This document shows, one piece after another, positions 34,053 to 45,385 of a DNA stretch of 64,000 nt. The position numbers and the translations under genes are program-made. The stretch is from Eleusine coracana subsp. coracana. Taxonomy: Eukaryota > Streptophyta > Magnoliopsida > Poales > Poaceae. Below the pieces are notes generated by a model. That model made no database searches. It saw nothing but the letters and a program-made list of their open reading frames with translations, and was not told the origin of the DNA. The DNA lies in assembly GCA_032690845.1 (NCBI GenBank), contig CM064417.1, positions 28,148,536 through 28,212,535 of the forward strand, given 5' to 3'. Each line of letters starts with the position of its first letter. Positions within the stretch are counted from its first letter, which is position 1.

Positions 34053-34080
34053 GGGGGGGGGGGGGGGGGGGAGGGGGGCA
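34053..34080 (+). promoter_or_regulatory. G-rich polypurine tract of Tat element
   Basis: A run of 19 G, then A, then 6 G and CA, directly before the 3' LTR. A G-rich tract here is expected as the plus-strand primer; its length is unusual and may reflect slippage. Confidence 0.7.
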
Positions 34081-34082
34081 TG

Positions 34083-35422
34083 TGTTGGCATCGGAATTTA
34101 GACTGGTCCTATAGGTTAGAGGCAAAGAGTTAAAATCGGACAAGGTCAGCGAAGCCCAACGGCCGAAAAGAATAAAGTGGGTCCGATAGGTTTATTTTAT
34201 CGCTTTCTGTTTAGTTTAGATTTTTTTAGGAATAAATAGAGTCGGTTTGTTGGTTTAGAAACCGAAGTGTCCTGACCAAATCGGGTCATAACCCCTTGCA
34301 TGGGGCTATGAATATGTAATAGGGTGTGTACGAGAAAAACAACACTTTCGTTCAATACAATTCTGCGCATCACCAAACCTTTTCTCGACGACATCCTCGT
34401 CTCATGTGGGCTGCACCGGCTCCGATCTCGATGAGAGACTTTGATTAGTCAACCTCGGTAACTCTATCATCTTCAACTAGTATTTTCTCATTGATTTGAT
34501 ATTATAGTTGTTACCTTTTGAATTGCTAATTATCCGGTAATTAGATCTTAATTATGTTTATACTATCGACTTTAAGTTGCAGTACTGTCTCGGTTAGGTC
34601 CGATCTATTATGATTTTAGGAGGTTTTATGAGTTTAATTTAGATCTGTTATTCGAGTCACTCTGTCGATTTTACCCTTAATAAGAGAGTATTTTGTTCTA
34701 TCTACTTTGTTTGGGCACTGTCTCGATTAAGTTCGATCTGTTCGAGCCAGCGTGGCTACATCAATTCTGATGTGTCGCTAAGTCGATAGGACTAGGTACT
34801 AATTGATTGTGGGAAGAGTCGATAGAGTTCTGTCGGGACGTTTAGCCGACAGGTTATCACAGTTCGATCGACTTGTCAGTCTTTTACTTGTTTATTGTTG
34901 TATTCGTAGAAGTCGATTGCCCTCTTTTATTTAATAAGATCAGATTTATGATTTTGAGACATATTTGCAATACTAGCTATCAGATCTATCGACTTAGCGC
35001 TATTGACGGGGAGAGTCCTTTGCATGATTACTGTATTTATATCGACTCTGGCCCATCGACTTTGCATTATCGACAGAGCGAGTTTTTGTGTGTTTATTGT
35101 AGATTTATCGATTTTGTTCTATCGATTCAATTCTAGTCGCCACTATTTATACAATATTTATACAATATTTAATACAAATCAGCCGACTTATTTATTTTAA
35201 TAATATTATTCGCTGCTTATAGCCATCGGCTAGTTTCCACTAACAGTGATTATTGGCTTTTTTCATCGGTCTATCCTGGACCGGTGACCTGTGGAATTTG
35301 ACCGTTTGTTTTTTTATCAGTTTACAGGGAAAATCGACAGACACGTTCCGGTTTACTTATGTTGAGCCTGTACAGGAGCTAAGCAGATCTCTCAGATCAC
35401 ATGTATGATTTTCGTGTTAACA
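34083..35422 (+). repeat. 3' LTR of Tat element (about 1,340 bp)
   Basis: Starts TGTTGGCATCGG (or TGTGTTGG two bases earlier) after the polypurine tract and ends GTGTTAACA. The last ~1 kb matches the 5' LTR 9195-10198. It is rich in ATCGACTT/TCGATAGA words. The sequence ATTTATACAAT is repeated at 35148-35170. The next five bases, CTAAG, would be the target duplicate, but the left partner is lost because the 5' LTR is truncated. Confidence 0.8.
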
Positions 35423-37383
35423 CTAAGGAAACTTAATGACGATGTTAGAAATGCTAACACATGATGACAAGCATCACCATCCCTATTGCTCCGTTCGTTG
35501 GGCAGCCATTGTTAGCACCGAGGTCGAGTTCGTGACTTATTCGCGCTGGCGGTGGCAATGACGAGACCGAGGTCATGCGGTCGACGGACGACCATATCCG
35601 GTACTACAAAGAATCCCCTAGTACGACCATCGATCAACAGCTGTACGAAACAGAAGGAAGCATCAACATCAAAAGGTATTATTACTGGGTGATTGTGACG
35701 GTAATTAAGGCTTCGCACGTCCTGTGCGCACGGGGAACACCTGTATTATTGGACATCGAGCGAGATGTCGACGCTTTTGCTTCCCCACTCGCCAGGCCGC
35801 ACGCGGCGATGTGCGAGCGCCGGAGTTCGGGAGCGCTCGCGGCACGCTGCCTCGCAACGCAGCGATGTGGACTGCTGGAGTTCAGGGGAGTGCTCATGGC
35901 AGGCAGCGAAGCTACACGGCGAAGTGTTGGTGCAGAATCGACGGCGTCGCAACGTGCGTCACCAACCTCCGACTCTGGGTGGCGTGGCGCTGGCGTAGCA
36001 TGGAAGGAGGAGGAAAACCAAACACACGATCTTTGATTCACGTACGTGAAAATGGAAAGAAGACTACTGGCGTAGCATATGAGGAAAACCAACAGTACAA
36101 CACACGATCCTTGATTCACGAAAGTGAAAATGGAAAGAAGACCACGAGACCCGGACTCTTGTTCGCCTAGCATCAAAGGAGGAAAAGATTCATGATTTAC
36201 GAACGTGATTATGGAAACTGCCCCAGTGATTAGTTCAGCGAGTCAATGCCAGGCATAGAGGCCGCGATGGAACGATTTGCAGTGCTGGCGGGTATCTTCG
36301 ATCGGGTGAAAAAAATCAGAAAAAAAAGTGGCAGGCGAGGAGGGTTTCTCATGTATAATTTTGTCATGTCATATCTGGCAATAGGCCCAGATTTGATTAG
36401 AGGGCTATAATTGAAAGGGGAGTGGAATCAAAGGTCTAGATTTGTTAGGTACATAGATCAAAAGGTGTGTTTAGATGGATCGAAGTTTAATCTTTTATAG
36501 TATAGATAAAAAAATATATGTATAGATATCAGGATAATATTAGTAGGCATTTGAATGTTCCAGTATATATAGTAGATGCAGATATAATCCCTCTATCCTA
36601 AATTACTTCTAATAGTAGCTTTGTACAAAATTTATTGAAAATTCTCTAAATCTCAACAAACTACATATATAGATTTATTGAACATTCTATTAATCTGAAC
36701 ATAAAAGAAAAAAAACACTGAGCATGATAAGTAAACTAGGAAGTACACTCAAAGCATCCATTTCAATTTTAAAATATAATTATGAAAACAATTAAAAAAA
36801 CTCAGTCATAGCGAAAGATCTCTGTACGGACACAATGCAATAAATAGCATTCGAACACGAGGCTAATAAAGGTGACAGATGTCAGTCCCACTACATCATC
36901 CAATATCAGTTGATTCTTCTTTTTCTTGTACCAATAGATTGATTTTTAACTTATATTTTTCAAACAAACAAATACATTGACATGTTTTCCATTTTATAAC
37001 TATAAAATTTTAAATGATAATAACTGGTGGTGGCTTTCAATCTTGAGACCCTACCATGAGGACTCTGGGAGGGCGTGATTGGTTCAGTGGCTCGGGCTCT
37101 GGCCAGTCTCAACCCATGAAACGTGGGAATCGAATTTTGTTGCTCAGCCTGGTCGCGCTGATGCAGCTCACAGTGAGGTGGCGGAGGTGCTCTCAGCAAT
37201 GCAGTCTGAACTGAATTACAACTAACCAAACACAAGCCCGCTCGTGCCAGGCTCACACGGTCACACCAAACTAGATAATTAATTATAGGGGCCTGCATCA
37301 TCTGGAGATCCTGGCTTAATTTGTTGGGCCTATATCCTGCTCCGAGGCAGCCCAGGCCAACTCAAGGAACCAATAATAGATGT
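35423..37383. other. unassigned sequence left of the Mutator-like element
   Basis: About 2 kb without a recognised protein or RNA gene. 35510-36000 is GC-rich with open frames on both strands but no motif; 36500-37010 is AT-rich. It is continuous with 52813 onward if the Mutator-like element is removed. Possibly host intergenic DNA or an unrecognised TE. Confidence 0.4.
36010..36215. repeat. degenerate tandem repeat, three units
   Basis: Units of about 70-75 bp share GGCGTAGCAT, GAGGAAAACCAA, CACGATC, TTGATTCACG and GTGAAAATGGAAAGAAGAC. The first two are close and the third is worn. Confidence 0.6.
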
Positions 37384-37392
37384 TTCCAAAAT
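37384..37392. repeat. target site duplication (left) of Mutator-like element
   Basis: TTCCAAAAT, identical to 52804-52812; 9 bp is the Mutator-superfamily length. Confidence 0.85.
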
Positions 37393-37440
37393 GAGAAAAG
37401 TCATATTCACCCTCCTAAACTTCTTCCATTACCATAAAAC

Positions 37441-37680
37441 GGGCCTTTAGCGGCACTAGTCCAAAGTCCGCAGCGGCGCGGTCCAAAGTGCGCCGCCGCT
37501 ACAGAGTCTAGGGGGCATGCCGCGGTTCGAGCCGCCGCTAAAGAGCACATTATAGAAGCGGTTGACATTGTCAACTGCCGCTATAAATGGCCAGTCTTTA
37601 TAGCGGTGGTTGACAATGCAAACCACCGCTATATTGGCCATAATAACGACGGTTTTCATGGCCAACCGCCGCTATAAAGT
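37441..37680. repeat. left subterminal repeat array of CACTA
   Basis: Several copies of AGCGGCGGTTGG-type words and complements, some paired as hairpins (for example AGCGGTTGACA ... TGTCAACTGCCGCT near 37557-37583). Known role in the family: binding of the TnpA-like protein during excision. Confidence 0.8.
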
Positions 37681-37687
37681 GCCCGAC

Positions 37688-37697
37688 CTATATAAGG
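37688..37697 (+). promoter_or_regulatory. TATA box of CACTA gene 1
   Basis: CTATATAAGG directly after the subterminal array and about 300 bp upstream of the first transposase ATG (37990). Confidence 0.6.
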
Positions 37698-37989
37698 TCA
37701 TTCTGACAGCTCCCCTGCTTTACTCGAACAGTGGCGGCCTAAAAATTTTTGTAAATCATGAAAATTATGGGGGGAAGGTTTTGAGTTCATTTTGTTTTTG
37801 CAGAAATTTGCTCTATGAGGTAAAGGGAACTCTACCATACATTTTTTTGTGCTATTATTTTGAAATCAAGTTGAATTTTACATTTTTATGTGTAGATATT
37901 TATATTTAATGAATGTTTAATATTTTTATTACTCATAATAAATTAGTTAATTTAAAATATTTTTTGGTTCTAGTTCAAGGTCATTCGTG

Positions 37990-40900
37990 ATGGATAGATC
38001 TTGGATGTACGAGGCATCAAGACCGGGTCCAATATTTTTACGAGAAGTCTCTAAATTTGTCGAAGGGGGCGCACAATATGCTCGACATGAAGGGACGACT
38101 GATATATATTGTCCGTGTTTTGATTGCAAGAATCAGAAGCGATAGAATGATATAGAAGTCATCAACTTATACTTGGTGCGGAGGGGTTTCGTTGAGGGGA
38201 ACATGAGATGGACAAATCATGGTGAGAATATTATGGTCGATATGGAATTTGATGAGCATATTGAAGTTGAAGTCGAGGCTGTCAATTTGCCTAGTGCAGA
38301 TGCGACGGAGTCGCCTGGTGAAGCTGATTTTGATGTTGCGGAGTTGTTATGTCATATTGAGCCGCAGGTGTTGATCAATGCCGGTACAACTAAAGGGCTT
38401 GATACTTTTCATAGAATAGAGAAGACATCAAGGGATCTATTATATAATGAATCTAAGGGATGTGGTAAAGACTTCATCATGTTGTGTACTGTACTTGAGC
38501 TGATGAAGCTGAAGGCCATGCATGGCTGGTCGGATGCTAGTTTCTTAGCGCAACTTGTTGCCAAGGACAACATACCTTGTTAAGAAGCTGATTTTCCCAT
38601 TTTCATTGGGTGCGCAAAAAATTCACGCGTGTCCAAATTATTGCATATTGTATTGAAAGGATCATCCGGATGCTGTGAGATGCCCAAGGTGCAAACGCAG
38701 TCGTTACAATAGAAACAACGATTGTGATGCCGATGGTGACGTGAATAATACCAATAAAGGAAGAAAGAAGAAAAGAAGTTCTATCATCGATGACAGTGAT
38801 GATAGTAAGGTTCCTGCCTTAGTCATGTGGTACTTACCCGTTGTCAATCGCATCAGACGCTTGTTCACTAACCCTAGGGATGCGGCAATGATGACATGGC
38901 ATGCACGCAAGGGGGACGATAAGCTCAGGCATCCCACAGATGGAACACAGTAGAAAAAGTTCGATGAGAATCATCAGAACTTCTCTGATGAGGAAAGGAA
39001 CCTATGGTTTGCATTGAGTACAGACGAGATGAACCCATTCGGTCAAATCAGGAATCCGCATAGCACTTGGCCAGTGATACTAGCAATGTACAACATTTCA
39101 TCATGGTTATACCATAAACGTAAGTACCTATTGCTGACCATGCTTATATCTGGGCCCAAAGAACCTGGAAACGACATAGACATGTTCTTAGTACCATTGT
39201 TCGAAGACCTACAGAAATAGTGGTTGAAGAGGTCCGTATATGGGATGAGTATTGAAGAGAGTACTTTATGCTTAGAGCAATTATTTTTTGCACGATAAGT
39301 GATTCTCCGACACTAAGGGCGCTATCGGGGCAGGTCAAAGGAAAGGCAGCATGTTTCGAATGCATTGATCATACATCCCATGTGTACCTTCTAGCATCTC
39401 AGAAGCTAGTGTATACATGAAACCGCCGATTCTTACCAACCAAACACAGGTATCGTGCAATGGCTAGACACTTTGATGGCAAAGTTGAGAACGACATAGA
39501 ATCTTGATGTTGGACTAGCAGTGTCGTGTTTGACCTTGTTAAAAACATTAGTGTTGTTTTTGGAAAGCCAGTGAAGGGAGTAAAAAAGGCAAAAGGTCTC
39601 ACGCCATTTAAGAAGAAATCTATTTTCTTCTTATATTTCAATTATTGGAAAGAATTGGAAGTGAATCATGCCTTCAACTGGATGCATATTGGGAAGGGTG
39701 TATTTAATAGTACTAGCGGAGTTATACTCGACCAACCTGGTAAGACAAAGGATGGACTCAGCGCACGTGGAGATGTTGTAAAGATGAGAATAAGACCAGA
39801 GCTCCATCTGCAAGAAAGAGCAAATGGAAAGTACTTTCTCCCCCCGGTAGCCTACACCCTTACGATTGAGGAGAAAACAACATTCTGTAAGTGCCTCATT
39901 GGGATTAAAGTACCAACGGGTTTCTCATCAAATATCAAGTATCTTGTAAACATGGAAGAGTTGAAGATAAGTGGGTACAACACTCACGATTGACATATAA
40001 TGCTTTCTATCTTTCTTCCTATTGCTATCCGAGCTGTGAAATCGCCATGGTTGAAGTTGGCTGTAACTCGCCTTTGCTACTTCTTTAACACGGTATCAAA
40101 GAAGATGATAACTGAAGATGAGTTAAATGACCTACGAACCCACATGAAGGAAACAATGTGCATACTTGAGATGGTCTTCCCTCTATCCTTTTTCGATATG
40201 ATGGAACACTTCATGATTCATATTATTTTCCAAATCTCTATATTCGGCCCCGTCTACATGCATCAGATGTTTCCGTTTGAGAGGTTCATGTATGTAATGA
40301 AATGCTATGTACATACTCGTTCACATCCAATGGGTTCTATGATCGAGGGCTACACAACTGAGGAGATCATCGAATTTTGCTCAGATTACATTAATGATGG
40401 TAGCAGATCAATTGGTCTCCTCGTGTCTCGTCTTGAAGGTAGATTATCTAGAAAAGGTACCAAAGGACATAGATCGTTCGTCGACCGTGACTTCAAATGA
40501 GTGGACCAAGCACATTTCAACGTATTGCAACAGACGCAGATTGTGGGACCGTACTTTGAGAAACATCTGTTAGAGCTCCACCGGAGCAACAAGGATGCGG
40601 CGGTTGAATGGATTATAGATGAGCACAAGCGCTCTTTCACATCATGGTTTAGCTCTAAAAATCTTCCAAGTGGCAAGTCCGTGGAAGAGAAAATGTTGAG
40701 ATAGTTAGCTAACCGCCCGAGAAGAACTGTGGTTACCTTTCAGGCATATGACATCAATGGTTTTACCTTCTACACACAACAGAAGGATAAGAAGAGCAAG
40801 TGTCAAAACAACTGTGGTTACCTTTCAGGCATACGACATCAAGTGGTGTCAAAACAGAATCTATTGACGAAGAGGACCAGACAACCTCGTATTATGGGTA

Positions 40901-41311
40901 CATTAAGGATATATGGGAACTAGACTACGGTGCAAATTTATAGGTTCCTATATTTAAATGTAAATGGGTGAAGCACCCTAATGGCATCGAGGTGGATGAA
41001 TATGGTTTCACAATTGTTGATCTTAACAATGTTAGTCATAAAGATGAGCCTTCGATACTTGCTAAGACTGTGGAACAGGTGTTTTATGTACTTGATCCAA
41101 AGGACGAGAAGAAATACATTGTTGTTCCAGGTAAATAAAGAATCGTTGGAGTAGAGAATGTGGAGGATCGAAATGACTACAATCAATATGATGAGGTGCC
41201 ATTTCTTATAGATCCAAACAATTTTAAAGTTTTAGAGGCAAGAATCTCCTTTAGCGACGGAATGCCCTACATGTGCACCGATCACTGCCAAGGAAAAGTC
41301 ATTCAAGGCTA
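37990..41311 (+). pseudogene. TNP2-type CACTA transposase
   Basis: The ATG at 37990 begins MDRSWMYEASRPGPIF, the transposase-associated domain, with a CPCFDCKN zinc-like motif. TNP2 core: KIHACPNYC and CPRCKRSRY (about 38620-38710), LRHPTDGTQ, STDEMNPFGQIRNPHSTWPV and ISGPKEPGNDIDMFLVP, with the catalytic-region motif LRALSGQVKGKAACFECIDH. Then come the DUF4218-type block (FPFERFMYVMKCYVHTRSHP) at 40000-40500 and the DUF4216-type block (YGYIKDIWELDYG; PIFKCKWVKHPNG) to 41311. At least seven stops and shifts. The protein would cut and join the element ends. Confidence 0.85.
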
Positions 41312-41460
41312 ACTCAAGCATCATGTGATTTTATTTTTGAACCTTGTATTATTTTTTATTAGGCGAATCATGTATTATGATCTATGTAATATATGCTTAT
41401 TTAAATATAAAGATTTTGTAACTTATTTAAATAGAAAGATGTTATTGAAACGGTAAGAGG
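38825..41460 (+). repeat. tandem duplication, copy 1 (2,636 bp)
   Basis: Repeated at 41485-44120 with a constant offset of 2,660 bp. The only base difference I found is C at 39917 against T at 42577. It covers the TNP2 core through to about 150 bp past the end of the transposase. Both copies share the same stops. Confidence 0.95.
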
Positions 41461-41484
41461 GACGCATCAGACGTTATTGACCGA
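41461..41484. other. 24-bp filler at the duplication junction
   Basis: The 24 bases between the copies contain CGCATCAGACG (41463-41473), also found at 38849-38859 just inside the repeat start, and GTTATTGA, also found just before the repeat end. This is what templated filler at a repaired break looks like. Confidence 0.75.
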
Positions 41485-43971
41485 ATGTGGTACTTACCCG
41501 TTGTCAATCGCATCAGACGCTTGTTCACTAACCCTAGGGATGCGGCAATGATGACATGGCATGCACGCAAGGGGGACGATAAGCTCAGGCATCCCACAGA
41601 TGGAACACAGTAGAAAAAGTTCGATGAGAATCATCAGAACTTCTCTGATGAGGAAAGGAACCTATGGTTTGCATTGAGTACAGACGAGATGAACCCATTC
41701 GGTCAAATCAGGAATCCGCATAGCACTTGGCCAGTGATACTAGCAATGTACAACATTTCATCATGGTTATACCATAAACGTAAGTACCTATTGCTGACCA
41801 TGCTTATATCTGGGCCCAAAGAACCTGGAAACGACATAGACATGTTCTTAGTACCATTGTTCGAAGACCTACAGAAATAGTGGTTGAAGAGGTCCGTATA
41901 TGGGATGAGTATTGAAGAGAGTACTTTATGCTTAGAGCAATTATTTTTTGCACGATAAGTGATTCTCCGACACTAAGGGCGCTATCGGGGCAGGTCAAAG
42001 GAAAGGCAGCATGTTTCGAATGCATTGATCATACATCCCATGTGTACCTTCTAGCATCTCAGAAGCTAGTGTATACATGAAACCGCCGATTCTTACCAAC
42101 CAAACACAGGTATCGTGCAATGGCTAGACACTTTGATGGCAAAGTTGAGAACGACATAGAATCTTGATGTTGGACTAGCAGTGTCGTGTTTGACCTTGTT
42201 AAAAACATTAGTGTTGTTTTTGGAAAGCCAGTGAAGGGAGTAAAAAAGGCAAAAGGTCTCACGCCATTTAAGAAGAAATCTATTTTCTTCTTATATTTCA
42301 ATTATTGGAAAGAATTGGAAGTGAATCATGCCTTCAACTGGATGCATATTGGGAAGGGTGTATTTAATAGTACTAGCGGAGTTATACTCGACCAACCTGG
42401 TAAGACAAAGGATGGACTCAGCGCACGTGGAGATGTTGTAAAGATGAGAATAAGACCAGAGCTCCATCTGCAAGAAAGAGCAAATGGAAAGTACTTTCTC
42501 CCCCCGGTAGCCTACACCCTTACGATTGAGGAGAAAACAACATTCTGTAAGTGCCTCATTGGGATTAAAGTACCAATGGGTTTCTCATCAAATATCAAGT
42601 ATCTTGTAAACATGGAAGAGTTGAAGATAAGTGGGTACAACACTCACGATTGACATATAATGCTTTCTATCTTTCTTCCTATTGCTATCCGAGCTGTGAA
42701 ATCGCCATGGTTGAAGTTGGCTGTAACTCGCCTTTGCTACTTCTTTAACACGGTATCAAAGAAGATGATAACTGAAGATGAGTTAAATGACCTACGAACC
42801 CACATGAAGGAAACAATGTGCATACTTGAGATGGTCTTCCCTCTATCCTTTTTCGATATGATGGAACACTTCATGATTCATATTATTTTCCAAATCTCTA
42901 TATTCGGCCCCGTCTACATGCATCAGATGTTTCCGTTTGAGAGGTTCATGTATGTAATGAAATGCTATGTACATACTCGTTCACATCCAATGGGTTCTAT
43001 GATCGAGGGCTACACAACTGAGGAGATCATCGAATTTTGCTCAGATTACATTAATGATGGTAGCAGATCAATTGGTCTCCTCGTGTCTCGTCTTGAAGGT
43101 AGATTATCTAGAAAAGGTACCAAAGGACATAGATCGTTCGTCGACCGTGACTTCAAATGAGTGGACCAAGCACATTTCAACGTATTGCAACAGACGCAGA
43201 TTGTGGGACCGTACTTTGAGAAACATCTGTTAGAGCTCCACCGGAGCAACAAGGATGCGGCGGTTGAATGGATTATAGATGAGCACAAGCGCTCTTTCAC
43301 ATCATGGTTTAGCTCTAAAAATCTTCCAAGTGGCAAGTCCGTGGAAGAGAAAATGTTGAGATAGTTAGCTAACCGCCCGAGAAGAACTGTGGTTACCTTT
43401 CAGGCATATGACATCAATGGTTTTACCTTCTACACACAACAGAAGGATAAGAAGAGCAAGTGTCAAAACAACTGTGGTTACCTTTCAGGCATACGACATC
43501 AAGTGGTGTCAAAACAGAATCTATTGACGAAGAGGACCAGACAACCTCGTATTATGGGTACATTAAGGATATATGGGAACTAGACTACGGTGCAAATTTA
43601 TAGGTTCCTATATTTAAATGTAAATGGGTGAAGCACCCTAATGGCATCGAGGTGGATGAATATGGTTTCACAATTGTTGATCTTAACAATGTTAGTCATA
43701 AAGATGAGCCTTCGATACTTGCTAAGACTGTGGAACAGGTGTTTTATGTACTTGATCCAAAGGACGAGAAGAAATACATTGTTGTTCCAGGTAAATAAAG
43801 AATCGTTGGAGTAGAGAATGTGGAGGATCGAAATGACTACAATCAATATGATGAGGTGCCATTTCTTATAGATCCAAACAATTTTAAAGTTTTAGAGGCA
43901 AGAATCTCCTTTAGCGACGGAATGCCCTACATGTGCACCGATCACTGCCAAGGAAAAGTCATTCAAGGCTA
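41485..43971 (+). pseudogene. duplicated TNP2 transposase, 5'-truncated
   Basis: Second copy of the transposase from the TNP2 core (PVVNRIRRLFTNPRDAAMMT) through the DUF4218-type and DUF4216-type blocks. It lacks the promoter, the first exon and the transposase-associated domain. It has the same stops as copy 1, plus the Thr-to-Met change encoded at 42576-42578. It cannot make a transposase by itself. The repeat unit continues to 44120 with noncoding sequence. Confidence 0.9.
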
Positions 43972-44120
43972 ACTCAAGCATCATGTGATTTTATTTTTGA
44001 ACCTTGTATTATTTTTTATTAGGCGAATCATGTATTATGATCTATGTAATATATGCTTATTTAAATATAAAGATTTTGTAACTTATTTAAATAGAAAGAT
44101 GTTATTGAAACGGTAAGAGG

Positions 44121-44660
44121 AGACAAAAAATTTAAGATGCGATCAAACAATAGTACATGTCCTAACAAATGCATAAGTGCAAGAATGTCTTGAAACAAAC
44201 TTACAGTTGAGAAAATATGATTTATTTAAGATGTAGGGGCTTAGATGTAATTGTACAAAGTTTCTAGGGACCTTTTTGTAACTATGAATAGTATATAGAG
44301 GCCAAAAATAAAACATATGAGGACTGAAAATATAATTTTAAAAAAGTGTAGGGGTCTTAATGCAAAAATACAGTACCAAAACAAAATTTTGTTTACTTCT
44401 TGGGTTATTTCTGCCAAAGAATAAGGCTCTGGTAATTTTCTGAAAATGAATAATACAATTTTCTTTTAAAAAAAGCGGTTGCTTTTTAGCGGCAGTTAGT
44501 GTCTTGAGCCGCCGCTATAGATGCATAATAAAATATTTTGAAAATGAATAACACATTTTTTTTCCAAAAAAATTGGTTGCTTTTTAGCGGTGGCTCATAA
44601 AGCCAACCGCCGCTACTCCTTTCTAGCGGCGGTTGGTGTCATGAGCCGCCGCTAAAGATG
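44121..44660. repeat. internal GCGGC hairpin array of CACTA
   Basis: AT-rich to about 44470, then two ~95-bp units (GAAAATGAATAA ... GGTTGCTTTTTAGCGG at 44443 and 44538). These are followed by AGCGGCGGTTGG ... GAGCCGCCGCT hairpins to 44656. They are the same words as in the terminal arrays but lie in the middle of the element, just upstream of gene 2. Confidence 0.75.
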
Positions 44661-44666
44661 CCACCC

Positions 44667-44676
44667 CTATATAACA
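44667..44676 (+). promoter_or_regulatory. TATA box of CACTA gene 2
   Basis: CTATATAACA directly after the internal hairpin array, the same layout as at 37688. Candidate ATGs follow from 44683. Confidence 0.55.
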
Positions 44677-44682
44677 AGGGGC

Positions 44683-45385
44683 ATGGCGAGGCCCAAACCC
44701 TAACCTCCCAAAGCTATTCGTGACGCCGTCAGGCAGCCCAACTCCGCCGCTGCCTCCGCCTCCCGTCAATGGCCTCTCCAAGCGCGGGCCCCTCCTCCGT
44801 CCCCGAGCTCGTCGACGGCCACCGCGCGGGCCCCCTCCTCCATCCCCAAGCCCTGCCACCGCGGGCCCACTCCTCGTCCCCGAGCGCCACCTCGTCGGGC
44901 TCCCCTCCTCCTCGAGCTCCGCCGCGTTGGGCTCTCCTCCTCCTCGAGCTCCGTTGCGTCGGGCAGCCCTCCTCCCTGAGCCTCGCTGCGTCGGGCAGCC
45001 CTCCTCCCCGAGCTCCACCGTTGTAGGCACGGGCCCCCTCCTTCCCGAGCTCCGCCACGTCGGGCAGCCCACCTCCATCCCCGAGCTCATCAACGGCTGC
45101 CGCACGGGCCCCCTCGTCCGTCCCCGAGCCCTGCCGCCATGGGACCCTCCTAGTCCCCGAGCGCCGCCGCGTCGGGCTCCCCTCCTCCCCGAGCTCCGCC
45201 GAGTCGGGCAGCCCTCCTCCCCGAGCTCCGCCACTGCAGGCATATGCTCCCTCCTCCTTGAGCCCCGCCGTGTCGGGCAGCCCTCCTCCCTGAGCTCCAC
45301 CGTCATAGGCACGGGCCCGTCGTCTCTCCCGAACGCCTCCGCCCCTCCTACCCGTCGACGGTCAGGTGCGATATTTCTTGTCTGA
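44683..45385 (+). other. GC-rich leader/first exon of CACTA gene 2 with minisatellite
   Basis: Very GC-rich. 44850-45310 consists of about a dozen imperfect ~32-33-bp units with the core GAGCTCCGCCGCGTCGGGCAGCCCTCCTCC (here shown only as its parts GAGCTCCGCC and GTCGGGCAGCCC). All frames stay open by composition, so coding cannot be decided. The position after a TATA box suggests a transcribed leader or an Arg/Pro-rich first exon. Confidence 0.5.

Larger units (their letters stand above)
9160..35422 (+). mobile_element. Tat-lineage Ty3/gypsy retrotransposon with antisense gene
   Basis: Gypsy order (gag, protease, RT, RNase H, integrase) with a second RNase H-like domain between RNase H and integrase, the hallmark of the Tat lineage. 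A long region between integrase and the 3' LTR carries a spliced antisense gene. The 5' LTR (from about 9160) matches only the last ~1 kb of the 3' LTR (34083-35422), so its first ~340 bp is missing. Gag is interrupted by a copia element at 11284-24991. Without that insert the element is roughly 12.5 kb. Stops in all enzyme domains show that it is dead. Confidence 0.8.

Noticed and set aside
35575..36170. Overlapping ORFs of 148-164 codons on both strands
   Set aside because: GC-rich composition without stops; no motif, no splice plan, no start context that stands out.
36585..36780. Possible Stowaway-type MITE (ATCCCTCTATCCTAAATTAC at the left)
   Set aside because: The start resembles Stowaway ends, but I found no matching inverted end or TA duplication on the right.
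37454..37458. CACTA word as the left end of the transposon
   Set aside because: Its following bases do not match the right end; CATTACCATAAAACGGGCC at 37427 aligns much better with the right inverted end.
44623..45312. 229-codon minus-strand ORF rich in Arg/Gly/Glu, and a 221-codon plus-strand ORF over the same DNA
   Set aside because: Both are produced by the GC-rich minisatellite, which stays open in many frames. No domain is visible, and only transcription from the TATA at 44667 would favour the plus strand.
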